Of a stretch of 64,000 bases of DNA, positions 63,900 through 64,000 are shown in pieces; within the stretch, counting starts at the first letter, position 1, and each line of letters starts with the position of its first letter. Source of the DNA: Streptococcus oralis (GTDB lineage: Bacteria > Bacillota > Bacilli > Lactobacillales > Streptococcaceae); assembly GCF_004127215.1 (NCBI RefSeq), contig NZ_QEWJ01000001.1, forward strand, positions 1-64,000, read 5' to 3'. Both the position numbers and the translations under genes were made by a program. The notes beneath the pieces were generated by a model. That model was not told the DNA's origin, searched no databases, and saw only the letters and a list, made by a program, of their open reading frames with translations.

Positions 63900-64000
63900 T
63901 TAAAAGACAACCTTGGTTCCATGCAATTGTGTCACACCCAGCTGGTCGATAAAGGTTTGACGGTTGTCCAAGTCAATCCCTCCACCTGGCAGAATTTCAA
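63900..64000 (-). CDS. cutC: CutC family protein (3' end only)
   Basis: The last about 33 residues are present, reading ILPGGGIDLDNRQTFIDQLGVTQLHGTKVVF before the stop at 63900-63902. The PGGGI, then GVxxLHGT pattern is the C-terminus of CutC TIM-barrel proteins, named for copper homeostasis though that role is disputed. Cut by the right window edge. Confidence 0.8.
   Translation of the reverse strand, partial: EILPGGGIDLDNRQTFIDQLGVTQLHGTKVVF

Noticed and set aside
1-64000. CRISPR arrays, insertion sequences and pneumococcal BOX/RUP repeats
   Set aside because: No regularly spaced direct repeats, transposase genes or recognisable BOX/RUP motifs were seen by eye; a computed repeat search could still find degenerate copies.

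Overview
The window comes from a mitis-group Streptococcus (S. pneumoniae / S. mitis / S. oralis type). Proteins such as XerS, Ung, PyrC, the Aco/Pdh subunits, RexAB and the polyamine enzymes look close to pneumococcal ones, TTGACA-N17-TATAAT type promoters are common, and gene order follows pneumococcal blocks (ung-mutX-pyrC-MATE-aco-lplA-xerS, rnhB-rbgA, rexAB, speA-aguB, smc-rnc-guaC, leuABCD). No prophage, insertion sequence, CRISPR array or rRNA was seen. There is one tRNA, tRNA-Arg(CCG).

Layout. 1-10.9 kb, all on +: the end of an AI-2E-type permease, a HAD nucleotidase, ung, mutX, pyrC, a MATE exporter, then the pyruvate/acetoin dehydrogenase operon acoA-acoB-acoC-lpd with lplA. From 11 kb on, almost everything is on -. 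The switch lies beside xerS and a dif_SL-like site (about 12113-12143), so the window probably spans the replication terminus, with the leading-strand genes of both arms pointing at dif. 12.2-16.5 kb is an accessory island directly next to dif: a type VII secretion (T7SSb) lipase-type effector of reverse-LXG layout, two small helical partner proteins, three paralogous membrane-anchored candidate immunity proteins, two stubs of the effector 5' end, and mepB. Then clcA, rnhB, rbgA, a PemIK toxin-antitoxin pair, a Zn-finger-like protein of unknown role, rexA/rexB, EVE and MarR genes, a HAD phosphatase, and an ABC transporter convergent with a two-component system. 34.2-41.7 kb holds traX and a six-gene polyamine operon (speA-speE-lys1-nspC-aguA-aguB).

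Upstream of speA lies a gene-free stretch of about 550 bases that appears to encode a structured RNA of about 325 nt with its own promoter and terminator. It could be a stand-alone small RNA or an attenuating leader of the polyamine operon. Part of it is closely repeated in the short 5' leader of guaC at 53.6 kb. 42-47 kb: small hypothetical genes, a KAP-family P-loop NTPase, a DUF4300 lipoprotein and an RlaP-type nucleotidyltransferase. 47-53.6 kb: ribF, smc, rnc, tRNA-Arg, guaC. 53.7-57 kb: a McrBC modification-dependent restriction system with a perfect 42-bp palindrome upstream. 57-63 kb: a YrdC-domain protein and leuABCD, preceded by an unlisted 17-codon leader peptide with three consecutive Leu codons and an attenuator. 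The window ends with a MmcQ/YjbR-type protein and the 3' end of cutC.

How it fits together: pyruvate dehydrogenase plus LplA (lipoylation), polyamine synthesis from arginine through agmatine and carboxyspermidine, leucine synthesis under attenuation, and several conflict modules (T7SS effector/immunity, PemIK, McrBC, KAP NTPase). The least explained sequences are the speA-upstream RNA and its guaC echo, the effector/immunity array at dif, and a recurring TACATAA-N6-TTATGTA palindrome in intergenic gaps.
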